Shown piece by piece: positions 22,650 through 30,194 of a DNA stretch of 64,000 nucleotides. Numbering within the stretch: position 1 is the first letter of the stretch; every line of letters begins with the position of its first letter. Below the pieces are notes generated by a model. That model saw only the letters and a list, made by a program, of their open reading frames with translations. It was not told the origin of the DNA and ran no database searches. Origin of the DNA: CAJBVW01 sp964457335 (GTDB lineage Bacteria; Myxococcota_A; UBA796; SXON01); the NCBI GenBank assembly GCA_964457335.1, contig CAYWGD010000006.1:1-64000 (forward strand). Reading direction: 5' to 3'. A program made the position numbers and the translations under genes.

Positions 22650-25600
22650 CTACTCCAACGCCACGCGAACCTCCGGCTCCGGCGCCGGCGTCTCGGTCGC
22701 GCGACGGCCGGTCACGAGCCGGTAGACCACCGGCACGACCACGAGCGTCAGGAAGGTGGAGCTCGCGAGCCCGAAGATGACGGTGATGGCGAGGGGGCGC
22801 TGGATCTCGGCGCCCTCGCCGAAGCCGAGCGCGAGCGGCGCCAGGCCGAGCACGGAGTTGAGCGCGGTGATGAGGATGGGCCGCAGGCGGATGGCCGCCG
22901 CCTCGCGGATCGCGTCCTGGAGCGGGCGGCCCTCCTCGCGCAGGCGGTTCGCGGCGTCCACGAGCACGATTGCGTTCGCGACGACGACGCCCGCCAGCAC
23001 GATGAGGCCGATGAACACGACCACGCTCACGGGCGTGTCGGTGAGCCACAACCCGGCCGAGACGCCCACGAGCGCGAGCGGCACGGAGAAGAGGATCACG
23101 AAGGGGTCGCGCACGCTCTCGAACGTGCTCGCCATGATGACGTAGACGAGGAACACCGCGAGGGCGAGCGCGAGCTGCAAGGAGCCCATGGAGCGCTCGA
23201 GCTCGCGGTTCTGGCCGCCGATCTCGAACTCCACGCCCGCGGGCAGCGACGCGCGGGACAGCGCCCGCTCGACGGCCTCGCCGGCCCCCGACAGGTCGAA
23301 GCCCGCGAGGTTCGCGGAGAGCACCACGGCGCGCTGCTGGTCGATGCGGCGGATCTCCGAGGGGCCCTCGCCCTCCTCCACGTTCGCGACCGCGTCGAGC
23401 CGGATGGGCGGGGAGAGCTTGGGGTTCACGTTGATGGCGCCGAGCGCGTCGATGGAGTCGCGGTCGGCCTCGTCGAGGCGGACGAGCAGGTCGACGCGGC
23501 GCTCGCCGCGGGAGAGCCGCGTCGCGCGCTCACCCTGGACCTTCGCGCGCACGGCGTTCGCCACCTCGCCGACGCCGAGCCCGAGCGCGTCGAGCCGCTC
23601 GCGGTCGTAGCGCACCCGCACCTCGGGGTAGCCGCGCGTGAGCGAGCTCCGCAGGTCGGTCAGCCCGGGCACGGTCCCCAGCGCGCCGAGGCCCGCGTCG
23701 GAGGCGGCCCGCAACGTGTCGAGGTCGTGGCCGTGGAGCACCACCTCGACGGGCGTGCGGAAGCTGAACAGCGCGGGGCGGCGGAAGCGCGTGTCGAGCC
23801 GCGGGAAGGTCTCGAGCTTTGCCCGGAGCGCCGCCATGAGCACGGCCTCGCGGGCCTCGAGATCGCCGCCGGGCGTCATCTCGACGAGGATGCGCGCCGT
23901 GTTCTCGCCTTCGTCGGGCTTGCTGTCGGCGCGGCGCTCGGTCCCGATCACGGTGTAGAGGCTCGCGATGCCGTCGGTGCCGCGGATCTCGCGCTCGACC
24001 TGCTCCACGACCGCCACCGTCTTCTCGAGCGGCGTCCCGACGGGGAGCGCGGCCTCGATGGTGAAGCGGCCCTGGTGCACCGTGGGGACGAGCTCGGCGC
24101 CCGCGCTCCCGAAGAGCGAGAGGCCCACGACGAAGGTGGCGCCGCCCAGAAAGAGCACGAGGAAGGGGCGCCGGAGCGCGGCGTCGAGCCAGCGCGCGAA
24201 GTGGGCCTCGACGCGCCCGTACACGGCCAGGAACACGTCCGCGAACCAGAGCGACACGCGGTTGAAGAGCCCGAACACGAACGCGAGCACGGTGAAGCCG
24301 AGGCGGGCGGCGAGCGCGGAGAGCATGGCGAAGCTCGCGGCCATCACCGAGAGCCCGAGCTCGACCAGAAAGCGGCCCAGCGCCCACGGCCAGGCCCACC
24401 AGCGGCGCTTCTCCCGCAGGGTGGCGAGCGCGCCGCGGGGCCCGGAGGCGGGCACATCCCGCAAGCGCGCGGGCGGGGGCGCGATCGTGAGCTGGCGTGC
24501 GGCCAGCATCGGGATGAAGACCAGCGCCACCACGAGGCTCGCGGCGAGCGAGAACACGACGGTGAGCGCGAGGTCGCGGAAGATCTGCCCGGCGATGCCC
24601 TCGACGAACACGATCGGGAAGAACACCGCCATGCTCGTGAGCACGGACGCGAACACGGCGGTGGCGACCTCGGAGGTCCCGTCGATCGCCGCCTGCAAAC
24701 GCGACTTCCCGCGCTCCAGGTGGTTCTGGATGCTCTCGAGCACGACCGTGCCCGAGTCGATGACCATGCTCACGCCGAGCGAGATGCCGCCGAGCGACAT
24801 CAGGTTGAGCGAGATGTCGCCGAGGTACATCACGGCGAAGGTGCAGACGAGCGAGATGGGGATCGCGGTCGAGATGATGCCCGTCGTCACCCAGTCGCGC
24901 AGGAACACGAAGGTGACGAGGATGGCGAGGATGCCGCCGAGCACCGCGTCGTCGAAGAGGTTCGAGAGCGAGGCCTCGATGAAGCGCGCCTGGTCGTCGA
25001 GGACCGCGTAGGTGTAGCCCTCGGGGAGCTGCCCGCCCTCGAGCGAGGCCTTCACGCCGCGCGCGACGGTCACGATGTTGGCGTCGGCCTCCTTGTAGAC
25101 CTCGAGCTCCACGGCGGGGACGCCGTCGAGCTCCGCCACCACCTCCGGGTCCGCCGACCCCTCGGAGACCACCGCGATCTCGCCGACCGGCACCCGCACC
25201 CCGTCGGCGCGCACGACCGCGAGCGCCCGCACCTCGTCGAGCGTCGAGAACTCGTTGAGCGTGCGGATGAGGTACTCGTTCTCGCCCTCGCGGACGATGC
25301 CGCCGGCCACGTTCACGTTCTCGGCCGTGAGCAGCGCCGAGAGCTGCGCGAGCGTGACGCCGCGCGCCGCGAGCCAGTCCTCGCGCGGCTCCACGAGCAC
25401 GAGCCGCTCGAGCCCGCCGCGCACGGTCACCGCGGCCACGCCGTCGAGCGCCTCGAGGTTCCGCTTGAGCTCGCGGTCGGCGTACTCGCGCAGCGACAAC
25501 AGATCGGTGGAGCCGGAGATCGCGATGCGGAGGATGGGGTCGAGCGAGGGGTCGTAGCGGAGGATGAGCGGGCGGCCCGCGCCGTCGGGGAGGAAGGTGG

Positions 25601-25988
25601 TCTGCAGCCGCTCGCGAACGTCCTGGGAGGCGCCGTTCATGACGGTGTCCCAGTCGAACTCGAGCACCACGTCGGAGATGCCCGCGCGGCTCCGGCTCTC
25701 GATCTCGACGAGCCCCTCGACGGTCGAGAGCGCCTCTTCGAGCGGCCGACTCACCTGCGCCTCGACCTCCTCGGGCGCCGCGCCCGGGTACTCCGTGCGC
25801 ACGGTCAGCGTCGGGTAGCTGATGTCCGGCATCAGGTTGAGCGGCAGCTGGGCGTAGCTCACGAGCCCGAACACCACCGCCGCGATGGTGATCATCCACA
25901 CGGCGACGGGGTGCTCGACGATCCAGCGGTAGATCGGCGAGCCGCTGGGGGCCGGCGCGCCGCCGGCCGGCGTCTCGTCGGCGCTCAT
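22650..25988 (-). CDS. RND efflux transporter permease (HAE1-like)
   Basis: A 1112-aa inner-membrane proton-driven transporter with the typical duplicated layout: TM1 (HPVAVWMITIAAVVFGLVSY), periplasmic porter domain (LPLNLMPDISYPTL, YPGAAPEEVE), TM2-6, a cytoplasmic loop, TM7, second porter domain, TM8-12 ending LGLAPLALGFGEG. In TM4 the AcrB proton-relay pair Asp-Asp reads Asp-Ser (MVIDSGTVVLES), while TM10 has VVVANAIVLVD. ATG 25988 overlaps the adaptor stop (ATGA). There is no TolC-like gene in the window, so the outer-membrane partner must be elsewhere. Substrate unknown. Confidence 0.88.
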   Translation of the reverse strand: MSADETPAGGAPAPSGSPIYRWIVEHPVAVWMITIAAVVFGLVSYAQLPLNLMPDISYPTLTVRTEYPGAAPEEVEAQVSRPLEEALSTVEGLVEIESRSRAGISDVVLEFDWDTVMNGASQDVRERLQTTFLPDGAGRPLILRYDPSLDPILRIAISGSTDLLSLREYADRELKRNLEALDGVAAVTVRGGLERLVLVEPREDWLAARGVTLAQLSALLTAENVNVAGGIVREGENEYLIRTLNEFSTLDEVRALAVVRADGVRVPVGEIAVVSEGSADPEVVAELDGVPAVELEVYKEADANIVTVARGVKASLEGGQLPEGYTYAVLDDQARFIEASLSNLFDDAVLGGILAILVTFVFLRDWVTTGIISTAIPISLVCTFAVMYLGDISLNLMSLGGISLGVSMVIDSGTVVLESIQNHLERGKSRLQAAIDGTSEVATAVFASVLTSMAVFFPIVFVEGIAGQIFRDLALTVVFSLAASLVVALVFIPMLAARQLTIAPPPARLRDVPASGPRGALATLREKRRWWAWPWALGRFLVELGLSVMAASFAMLSALAARLGFTVLAFVFGLFNRVSLWFADVFLAVYGRVEAHFARWLDAALRRPFLVLFLGGATFVVGLSLFGSAGAELVPTVHQGRFTIEAALPVGTPLEKTVAVVEQVEREIRGTDGIASLYTVIGTERRADSKPDEGENTARILVEMTPGGDLEAREAVLMAALRAKLETFPRLDTRFRRPALFSFRTPVEVVLHGHDLDTLRAASDAGLGALGTVPGLTDLRSSLTRGYPEVRVRYDRERLDALGLGVGEVANAVRAKVQGERATRLSRGERRVDLLVRLDEADRDSIDALGAINVNPKLSPPIRLDAVANVEEGEGPSEIRRIDQQRAVVLSANLAGFDLSGAGEAVERALSRASLPAGVEFEIGGQNRELERSMGSLQLALALAVFLVYVIMASTFESVRDPFVILFSVPLALVGVSAGLWLTDTPVSVVVFIGLIVLAGVVVANAIVLVDAANRLREEGRPLQDAIREAAAIRLRPILITALNSVLGLAPLALGFGEGAEIQRPLAITVIFGLASSTFLTLVVVPVVYRLVTGRRATETPAPEPEVRVALE

Positions 25989-27232
25989 CCGGCCTCGGAC
26001 TTGGCGTCGTCCGCCTTCTTCTCGTCCTTCTCCTCGCCCTTGTCGGCGACCGTCGGATCGCCGGGGAGCCGCACGCGGGCGCCGTCGCGCAGCGCCTGGT
26101 TGCCCACCGTGACGACCGTGGCGCCCTCGTCGAGCCCCTTCAGGATCTCGGCGAGCTCGCCGTCCTCGTAGCCGACCTCGACCTCGACGCGCTTCGCCTT
26201 GCGCCAGGGGCCGGGGAGCTCGGGCGCCTTCTCCTCCTCCTCGTCCTTGCCCCCGAACGAGAACGAGAAGCCCTTCTTCTCCTCCTTCTCCTCCTTCTTG
26301 TCGCCGCCGGCGAGCTTCTCCTCCTCCTCCTTCGTCGTCTCCACCACCTGGTAGACGTAGGCCTTGCCCTCCTCCCACACGAGCGCGCGGCGGGGCACGA
26401 CGAGCACGTCCGTGTGGCGGTCGACCTCGACCTTCACGCTCGCGAACTGGCCGGGGCGCAGGGGCAGGGCGCCCTCGGCGGGCACGTCGAGGCGCACCGT
26501 GACGCGGAAGGTGCCGCTCGCGGCGTCCACGACCGGGGCCACGCGCTCCACGGCGCCGGTGCCGGTCACGTTCGCGTCGTAGGCGCTCGTGAGCTTCGCG
26601 GGGAGGCCGGCGCGCACGCGCGCGAGGTCGCGCTCCGGCAGGCTCACGACCACGCGGAGGCGGGAGAGGTCGACGATCGTGAAGGCCGGCTGGCCGGCCG
26701 CGAGCTCGCCGTAGCGGAGCGCGCGCGTGGCGACCGTGCCGTCGATGGGGCTCTCGAGCCGGGTGAAGCCCCGCGTGCGGCTCGCCTCGACGTGCGCGGT
26801 CTTCGCGGCCTCGAGCGCCCGGAGCGCCGTGTCCACCTCGCTCTTGGAGACGGCGCCCTGCGCGAAGAGCCGCTCCGCCGTGGCGGCGTCCGCCTGGGCG
26901 CGCTCCAGCTCGGCGGTGGCGCGCTGGTACGCGGCGTCGAGCGTGGGGCTCGCGACCATCGCGAGGAGCTGCCCCTTCGTGACGGTGTCTCCCTCCTCGG
27001 CGTAGATCCCCGTGACGACGCCCTGGGTCTCGGGCACGAGGGAAGCTTGCGCTTCCGACTCGACGATCGCGGACGCGCCGATGTGGTCGCCAACGGTCCC
27101 GCGGGTGACGACGCCCACCTCCACGAGGGTGCGCGGATCGGGCGCCGCTTCGGACTTCTCCTCGTCGGGAGCCGGCTCTTCGCCGCCCTGGGAGCAGGCG
27201 CCGAGGAGGAGGAGGAGGAGGAGCGCGCGCAT
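25985..27232 (-). CDS. RND efflux periplasmic adaptor lipoprotein
   Basis: A 415-aa membrane-fusion protein with a lipobox (LLLLGAC). Barrel-sandwich halves (VPETQGVVTGIYAEEGDTV and FTRLESPIDGTV) flank a helical hairpin. Beta-barrel and membrane-proximal domains follow (LRPGQFASVKVEV, VVPRRALVWEEGKAYVYQVV). An unusual Lys/Glu-rich insert of about 45 residues (VETTKEEEEKLAGGDKK onward) interrupts the last domain, and the C-terminus is again charged. It is the first gene of the pump operon. Confidence 0.87.
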   Translation of the reverse strand: MRALLLLLLLGACSQGGEEPAPDEEKSEAAPDPRTLVEVGVVTRGTVGDHIGASAIVESEAQASLVPETQGVVTGIYAEEGDTVTKGQLLAMVASPTLDAAYQRATAELERAQADAATAERLFAQGAVSKSEVDTALRALEAAKTAHVEASRTRGFTRLESPIDGTVATRALRYGELAAGQPAFTIVDLSRLRVVVSLPERDLARVRAGLPAKLTSAYDANVTGTGAVERVAPVVDAASGTFRVTVRLDVPAEGALPLRPGQFASVKVEVDRHTDVLVVPRRALVWEEGKAYVYQVVETTKEEEEKLAGGDKKEEKEEKKGFSFSFGGKDEEEEKAPELPGPWRKAKRVEVEVGYEDGELAEILKGLDEGATVVTVGNQALRDGARVRLPGDPTVADKGEEKDEKKADDAKSEAG

Positions 27233-27356
27233 CGGGGCCTCGACGAGGGGCCGGATCTATCGCCCGAACCCGGCCGACCCGCCACCGATGGCGAACGGCC
27301 GCGTCCGAGTGCGACAACCTGCGACAGGGGCGGTCTCTCCCCGATACAGGGGTCGC

Positions 27357-27692
27357 ATGCGCGTCCAGCTGCTCGGCATCGCCCCCCTCGCCCTGCTCGC
27401 GGCCTGCGGGCTCTTGTCGCCCTTCGAGGCCGGCCCCGCGAAGCTCGAGGAGGCCTCGCTCTTCGCGGCGGGCGCCAAGGTGAGCTGCCCAGTCAAGAAC
27501 ACGAGCGGGAAGCCCACCCCGGCCACGGTGAGCTACCGGCTCGCGCTCGCGGACGGCACGGTCGTGACGGGCGAGGAGTACGCCATGCTCGATCCGAAGG
27601 AGCCCAAGGTGGTCACGCACACCTTCGAGGGGCTCCGGGTCAAGGATCGCGAGGGTGTGCAGGTGGAGTGCTCCGCCCGCACCGCGAAGTAG
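27357..27692 (+). CDS. Small lipoprotein
   Basis: A 111-aa protein from ATG 27357 with signal and lipobox (LGIAPLALLAACGL). The rest is a compact beta-sandwich-like sequence: SCPVKNTSGKPTPATVSYRL, ADGTVVTGEEYA, VVTHTFEGLRV. This resembles small extracellular domains that recognise or cap other proteins, but no family is assigned. It is divergent from the efflux operon and ends 11 bp before the convergent rhomboid gene. Confidence 0.65.
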   Translation: MRVQLLGIAPLALLAACGLLSPFEAGPAKLEEASLFAAGAKVSCPVKNTSGKPTPATVSYRLALADGTVVTGEEYAMLDPKEPKVVTHTFEGLRVKDREGVQVECSARTAK

Positions 27693-27703
27693 CCGTCAGC
27701 CGC

Positions 27704-28888
27704 TCAGCTCTCCCAGGGCCGGCCCGTGGCCAGCGCCGCGAGGAACGAGGCGACGAGGAGCCCGACCGCGACCCACGCGCCCACCCGCATCGCGACGGGC
27801 ACCCGGTCCGGCGGCGGCCGGCGCTCCTCCGCCCAGCGCGGGAGCCCGTGGGTGAGCGCGCCGCCGAAGGCGAGCCCGGCGCCGACGAGGCCGCCCCCGA
27901 AGTGCGCGGACCAGCCGATCCCGGGCATGAACGAGATCAGCACGTTCATCACGAGGGTCTGGAGCGACCCGCTGCGCATGGGCGCCCGCAGCGGCTCGGG
28001 CACGAGCCCGATCGGCCGCCACACGAGCGCGAGCTGCGCCGTCATCAGCCCCCAGATCGCCCCGGACGCGCCCACGCCCACGCCGTCCATGAACGCGAGG
28101 CTCAAGAGCCCCCCGCCGAGGCCCGACGCCACGTACAACACGAGGAAGCGCGAACTGCCGACGAGCCGCTCCAGCGTCGAGCCGATCGCCCAGAGCACGT
28201 AGGCGTTGAAGCCGAGGTGCATCACGCTCCCGTGCAGGAGCGTGGACGACAGGAGCCGCCAGACCTCCCCGTCGAGCACGAGCGAGCGCTCGAACGCGCC
28301 CATCCGCAGGAGCGCGACGAGGTCCTTCGGCGCGCCCCAGGCGATCCCGACCACGTAGATCGCGACGATCGCCGCCACGAGGGCCTGCGTGGCCCGGGGC
28401 GGCCGCCCGGCGAGCGCCTTCTGGAAGGCCCGGAGCTCGGCCTCGGCCTCGGCCACGCGCGCCTCGGCGACGGTCCAGAAGCGGTCCCAGTCGGGGGGCG
28501 CGTCCGGGGGCTCCAGGAAGGCCTCCAGGCGGGCCTCCAGGGCGCCCGCGACCCGGCGGGGCGGGCCGTCGTCCGGGACGTGCCAGGCCGACACGGGCGC
28601 GAACCCGGGGAGGGCGTCCCCGAGGGCGTCGCCGAGCGCGGCGTCGCCCCCGACCAGCGCGATCTCGGCGCCGACGGTCCCCGCTCCCCGGGCGAGCCGG
28701 GCGACCTCGTCGAGCGCCTCCGGCCGCGCGCGGATCACGGCCACCAGCCGCCCGCTGCCCGGGAGGACCCCGACGATCCCGTCGGGCGCGACCCCCTGGG
28801 GCAGGAGCCCGCCCGCGACGACGAGGTGGTGGACGATGCGCTCGAACGGGCCGTCAGCCGCGCCCGCGAGCGCGTCCCTGGCTTCCAT
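27704..28888 (-). CDS. Rhomboid family intramembrane serine protease
   Basis: A 394-aa protein from ATG 28888 (GAGG five bases upstream; a GTG at 28918 would add ten residues). The first 170 residues form a soluble, mostly helical domain. The rhomboid core follows: SSTLLHGSVMHLGFNAYVLW in TM2, catalytic Ser in GVGASGAIWGL, catalytic His in WSAHFGGGLVGAG, then a last TM. The Ser-His dyad and the HxxxN of TM2 are present, so it should be active in cleaving transmembrane substrates. Substrate unknown. Confidence 0.85.
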   Translation of the reverse strand: MEARDALAGAADGPFERIVHHLVVAGGLLPQGVAPDGIVGVLPGSGRLVAVIRARPEALDEVARLARGAGTVGAEIALVGGDAALGDALGDALPGFAPVSAWHVPDDGPPRRVAGALEARLEAFLEPPDAPPDWDRFWTVAEARVAEAEAELRAFQKALAGRPPRATQALVAAIVAIYVVGIAWGAPKDLVALLRMGAFERSLVLDGEVWRLLSSTLLHGSVMHLGFNAYVLWAIGSTLERLVGSSRFLVLYVASGLGGGLLSLAFMDGVGVGASGAIWGLMTAQLALVWRPIGLVPEPLRAPMRSGSLQTLVMNVLISFMPGIGWSAHFGGGLVGAGLAFGGALTHGLPRWAEERRPPPDRVPVAMRVGAWVAVGLLVASFLAALATGRPWES

Positions 28889-28940
28889 CTGGGCCTCGGG
28901 GGGCCAGAGAACGTACACCCCGAGGCCCGGACGGCCAGTT

Positions 28941-29315
28941 TCAGTCCAGTGTCTCGCAGGCGAGGCTGACCGTGACCTCGGTCACCTCGCCCTCCTCGGG
29001 GTTCACCTGGGCGGTGCCGGTGCAGCTCCCGCCGGCGCCGGCGGTGTCGGCGTCGCCCCAGTCGCCGCTCACGCGGATGGTCAGCTCGCCGGCCGACGGC
29101 GGCGTGATCTCCACGGTCTCGCCGTCGCCGGCGGACGCGGTCACGGTGTCCGTCATGCAGTCCTCCACCACGATGTCGAACGCGGCGTCGCCCACGTCGG
29201 TGTCGGCGTCGAGGGTCACCTTCAGGGTGACGGTGTCGCCGCCCTCCTCGAAGCAGGAGTCGTCCGGGGTCTCGGGGCAGGCGGCGAGGAGCAGGAACAG
29301 CGGAAGGTAGCGCAC
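28941..29315 (-). CDS. Small acidic lipoprotein
   Basis: A 124-aa protein from GTG 29315 (GGAGA upstream) with lipobox LFLLLAAC. The mature domain is acidic and beta-rich (GGDTVTLKVTLDADTDVGDA, GETVEITPPSAGELTIRVSG) with four Cys that could pair. It looks like a single Ig-like surface domain. No family recognised. Confidence 0.6.
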   Translation of the reverse strand: MRYLPLFLLLAACPETPDDSCFEEGGDTVTLKVTLDADTDVGDAAFDIVVEDCMTDTVTASAGDGETVEITPPSAGELTIRVSGDWGDADTAGAGGSCTGTAQVNPEEGEVTEVTVSLACETLD

Positions 29316-29414
29316 AGGGTCTCCAGGGTGCGCCAACAGGGAAAGCAGGAAGCGTGCCAGCGTCCGTGCGCAGCTCTCCTCGCTCCGCGCGCGTGGGCCA
29401 GCTACGCGCGACGG

Positions 29415-30125
29415 ATGGACTCGAACATCCAGGATCGCAACGTCGGCAACGTCGGCGACATCGTGAAGCACGCCGCGCTCGTGGCCCTCGCGGAGCTTCT
29501 CCGTCGCAGGGACGCCGGGCTCGTCCGCCACGTCGAGACCCACACCTTCCGCCTCGTGGCGCCGCTGCCCGACCCCGCGGGCTGGCGCGCCCGCGTCGCC
29601 ACGATCCCGAGCGCCGCCGCCGCCTACGTCGCGCGCGAGGAGCCCTGGGTCGCGCAAAGGCTCTACCGCTGCTCGGCGGGCCTCGTCGCCGACACCCTGG
29701 GCGCGCCCACCCACCTGCTGCTCGCGGAGGCCCACGGCCCCACCCGCGCCGCGCTCGCGGCCTCGCTCGCCGAGGAGGGCCTCACCGTGGACGCCCTCGT
29801 CGACGACGCCGCCGCCCTGGCCGCCCTGCCGCCGGGCCCGCCCGCGCCGCTGCTCGTGCACGTGGACCCCTTCGACCACCCGCGCGGCTACTGGCCCGTC
29901 GTGGCGCGGCTGCTCGACGCCTGGCGCCGCCCCGATCAGGACGCCGTCGTCCTGGCCTTCGCGTACGACAAGCGCGGCCCGGTCGACTGGCCCGCGCCGC
30001 CGCCGGGCCTCGTCGCGCTCGGCCGCCTCGACACCCCGCCGTACGGGCTGGCGGCGTGGGCGTCCCCGGGTTTCGCGGAGGACGCGCGGGGCGTCCTGGG
30101 CGCCTTGGGGTGGGCCGGGGCGTAG
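29415..30125 (+). CDS. Divergent RlmJ-like protein (23S rRNA A2030 methyltransferase family)
   Basis: A 236-aa protein from ATG 29415. It follows the RlmJ layout: N-terminal GNVGDIVKHAALVAL (like GNHADVLKH), VRHVETHTFRL in place of LDTHAGAG, LLLAEAHGP, a Rossmann strand ending LLVHVDPFDHP, and a final YGLAAWASPGF. The catalytic DPPY of the family is DPFD here, and the glycine-rich SAM loop is not conserved. Either it is a diverged methyltransferase or it has lost activity. Length is a little under the E. coli protein (280 aa). Confidence 0.6.
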   Translation: MDSNIQDRNVGNVGDIVKHAALVALAELLRRRDAGLVRHVETHTFRLVAPLPDPAGWRARVATIPSAAAAYVAREEPWVAQRLYRCSAGLVADTLGAPTHLLLAEAHGPTRAALAASLAEEGLTVDALVDDAAALAALPPGPPAPLLVHVDPFDHPRGYWPVVARLLDAWRRPDQDAVVLAFAYDKRGPVDWPAPPPGLVALGRLDTPPYGLAAWASPGFAEDARGVLGALGWAGA

Positions 30126-30134
30126 CTCGGGGGG

Positions 30135-30178
30135 CTCCTCTTGGGGCGGGGGGCGAGCCCCCCGCAACGCCCCCCGCC
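30135..30178 (+). repeat. GC-rich dispersed repeat between convergent genes
   Basis: CTCCTCTTGGGGCGGGGGGC, then GAGCCCCCCGCAACGCCCC. The G6-CGAG-C6 part forms a strong hairpin, so it may end transcription from both sides. Same family as the copies at 6316, 33928 and 40107. Confidence 0.8.
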
Positions 30179-30194
30179 TGGCGTGCTGGTGAGA

